Notes under the pieces: model-generated
Databases searched by the model: none
What the model was told of the DNA's origin: nothing
The model's input: only the letters and a program-made list of their open reading frames with translations
In this document: positions 62,870 through 64,000 of the stretch, piece after piece
Position numbering within the stretch: the first letter of the stretch is position 1
How the letters are laid out: each line of letters opens with the position of its first letter
Assembly: GCF_000189275.1 (NCBI RefSeq)
Contig: NZ_AEVT01000117.1
Location: 151,739-215,738, forward strand
Direction of reading: 5' to 3'
DNA from: Vibrio sinaloensis DSM 21326
Lineage (GTDB): Bacteria; Pseudomonadota; Gammaproteobacteria; Enterobacterales; Vibrionaceae
DNA: 64,000 nt
Position numbers and translations under genes: made by a program

Positions 62870-63568
62870 ATGAAATTTTTAACAGCTCTATTGCTATTAT
62901 CCTCGTTCGCACACGCAGAGACTCTTGTTATTGCAGTAGAGGACTACCCTCCTCATACTTCCAGTCACAACCCCGAACATAGGCGACTTCAATCGCCCAT
63001 TACCTCCATATTCGAATCTTTAGGCTATGAAGTTCAATATGAATATACTTCGTGGGCCCGTGCTCTGAAGGGAGTAAAATCAGGCAAATTTGATCTCACC
63101 TACCCTTGGTTCGAGAATAAAAGTAGGCGCAATGAGTTTATTCTTTCAGAACCGCTCATGACGCAAAAAGTGGTCTTCTTCCATCGCAGCGATAGTGACT
63201 TCGATTGGGAAACACGCAATGATCTTAAGCAATACACCCTTGGAGCAGTCGTAGATTACACCGCCCGTGATGTATTGATTGATATGGGGCTAACGCCCTT
63301 TACAGGTAATACTGACCGGTATATTTTTCAGCTTCTATATAAAGGTCGAATCGACGCTTATCCTGCAACAGTCGAAACTGGCCTGATGAGGATTGACCAA
63401 GTACTACCACCGACCCAAGCTCAAGCTATCACTTATCATAATAAGCCTTTATTTGAGCAGGACATGTACATCCTGTTCACTAAAGACAAATTCAAAGATT
63501 CAGCATTACCTGAGCAGTTCAACCGGCTCTGGAGAGAATACCTAACATCTAAAGAACAGCAGTATTGA
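62870..63568 (+). CDS. periplasmic solute-binding protein, family 3-like
   Basis: A 232-residue secreted protein: the signal peptide MKFLTALLLLSSFAHA ends at an Ala-X-Ala site before ETLVIAVEDYPPH. The mature part is a bacterial extracellular solute-binding fold of the type found in amino-acid uptake or as orphan sensors (TSWARALKGVKSGKFDLTYPWFE). No ABC permease or ATPase gene is adjacent, so it may be an orphan binding protein. The ATG at 62870 is preferred to a GTG at 62837 because it starts the signal peptide. Confidence 0.82.
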   Translation: MKFLTALLLLSSFAHAETLVIAVEDYPPHTSSHNPEHRRLQSPITSIFESLGYEVQYEYTSWARALKGVKSGKFDLTYPWFENKSRRNEFILSEPLMTQKVVFFHRSDSDFDWETRNDLKQYTLGAVVDYTARDVLIDMGLTPFTGNTDRYIFQLLYKGRIDAYPATVETGLMRIDQVLPPTQAQAITYHNKPLFEQDMYILFTKDKFKDSALPEQFNRLWREYLTSKEQQY

Positions 63569-63660
63569 TAAGCCTTTATCCCCTTTAGCGATTAAGAGGA
63601 GTAACATAAAGATTTTCAGAATAGAAAAGTCAGGCTCCGACTAGAGCCTTAAGACTGGGA
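63569..63660 (-). repeat. remnant of a tRNA-linked terminator unit
   Basis: The segment 63625-63652 contains AGGCTC and GAGCCT arms and aligns with the terminators at 63741-63771 and 63860-63890, followed by TGGC at 63661 as in the intact unit. It looks like a fourth, strongly eroded copy of the tRNA-Trp 3' unit. The rest of the interval shows nothing else. Confidence 0.4.
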
Positions 63661-63776
63661 TGGCACAGCGTAGATTCAAACTCCCAACACGCACATCTTT
63701 AGTGCTAGAGAAATTCGCTGCTCTTTTTCTGACCAAAATGAAAAAGGCTCCAGCATTGCTGCTGAAGCCTTAAATA
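63661..63776 (-). pseudogene. degenerate tRNA-Trp 3'-half plus terminator, copy 2
   Basis: A 116-base unit homologous to the intact tRNA-Trp gene and its terminator but with many substitutions. The T-arm region is still visible as GATTCAAACTCCCAACACGC, the anticodon-arm region is replaced, and the acceptor and D arm are lost. It ends in a hairpin (63741-63771) equivalent to the tRNA terminator. It cannot fold as a tRNA. Confidence 0.65.
63741..63771 (-). terminator. terminator-like hairpin of degenerate copy 2
   Basis: On the minus strand AAGGCTTCAGCA pairs with TGCTGGAGCCTT and is followed by TTT. It is nearly identical to the next hairpin upstream in transcription. Confidence 0.65.
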
Positions 63777-63895
63777 TGGCAGGGGTGGAGAGATTCGAAC
63801 TCCCAACACGCGCATCTTTGGTGTTAGTGGAATCCGCTGCTCTCTTCTGACCAGAAATGAAAAAGGCTCCAGCATTTCTGCTGAAGCCTTAAATA
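63777..63895 (-). pseudogene. degenerate tRNA-Trp 3'-half plus terminator, copy 1
   Basis: A 119-base unit directly next to the intact gene. Its first 36 bases (63777-63812), covering CCA, acceptor 3' strand and T arm, are identical to the intact tRNA. About 16 bases then replace five in the anticodon loop, the segment GGAATCCGCTGCTCT returns, and the D arm and acceptor 5' strand are missing. The terminator hairpin follows (63860-63890 on the plus strand). Confidence 0.75.
63860..63890 (-). terminator. terminator of the tRNA-Trp gene
   Basis: On the minus strand AAGGCTTCAGCA and TGCTGGAGCCTT form a stem with one mismatch around GAAA and continue into TTTTTCATTT. It begins six bases after the tRNA CCA end. 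Confidence 0.8.
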
Positions 63896-63972
<77 letters not shown>

Positions 63973-64000
63973 GTAGTTATTTAAAGACTTAACTTTGTCT

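Overview
The window looks like a Vibrio chromosome (Vibrionaceae; species not resolved). The reasons are an isc operon in gammaproteobacterial order, a second elongation factor G beside ndk/pepB, an ebg cluster whose regulator is almost the enterobacterial EbgR, DUF1127 and LysR neighbours typical of marine gammaproteobacteria, and a Tad pilus locus. It contains 56 protein genes I would defend, one tRNA and many factor-independent terminators. There is no phage, transposase, integron or CRISPR array.

Region 1 (1-31.5 kb) is a galactoside-utilisation block. A LysR gene and a small conserved protein come first, then galETKM on the minus strand. An ebg block follows on the plus strand: ebgR, an SGNH hydrolase, ebgA, ebgC and two YgjI-like permeases. 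After a TetR/metallo-hydrolase/DUF5329 group and a DMT exporter/AraC pair comes a YgjK-like GH63 glycosidase lipoprotein. A minus-strand operon then carries two ABC permeases, a sugar-binding protein, a LacZ-type GH2 enzyme and a GH36 alpha-galactosidase, with the ABC ATPase transcribed divergently. In this reading the ABC system and permeases import galactosides, LacZ, EbgAC and the alpha-galactosidase release galactose, and GalM-GalK-GalT-GalE feed it into the Leloir pathway. GalR-type operators precede galE and lie between the ABC operon and its ATPase. Different TTAGTAAAA-type palindromes precede ebgA and ygjK.

Region 2 (31.6-34.9 kb) holds a PAP2-family membrane phosphatase, a LysR regulator and a chromate-type transporter. 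Region 3 (34.9-46.8 kb) is a Tad/Flp pilus locus on the minus strand: two short flp pilin genes, tadV, an unusual winged-helix AAA+ ATPase, rcpC, rcpA, a small lipoprotein, tadZ, tadA, tadB, tadC and tadD. A divergent AraC-type regulator sits upstream, with three direct repeats in the flp promoter region. The minor pilin genes tadE, tadF and tadG are not in the window.

Region 4 (46.9-51 kb) has an acyl-CoA synthetase and two GcvA-like LysR genes flanking a DUF1127 gene. Region 5 (51-64 kb) is housekeeping: fusA2, ndk, pepB, the iscRSUA-hscBA-fdx-iscX operon with two abutting IscR-type sites, trmJ, suhB and a periplasmic solute-binding protein. It ends with an intact tRNA-Trp gene followed by a decaying series of tRNA-3'-half plus terminator repeats.
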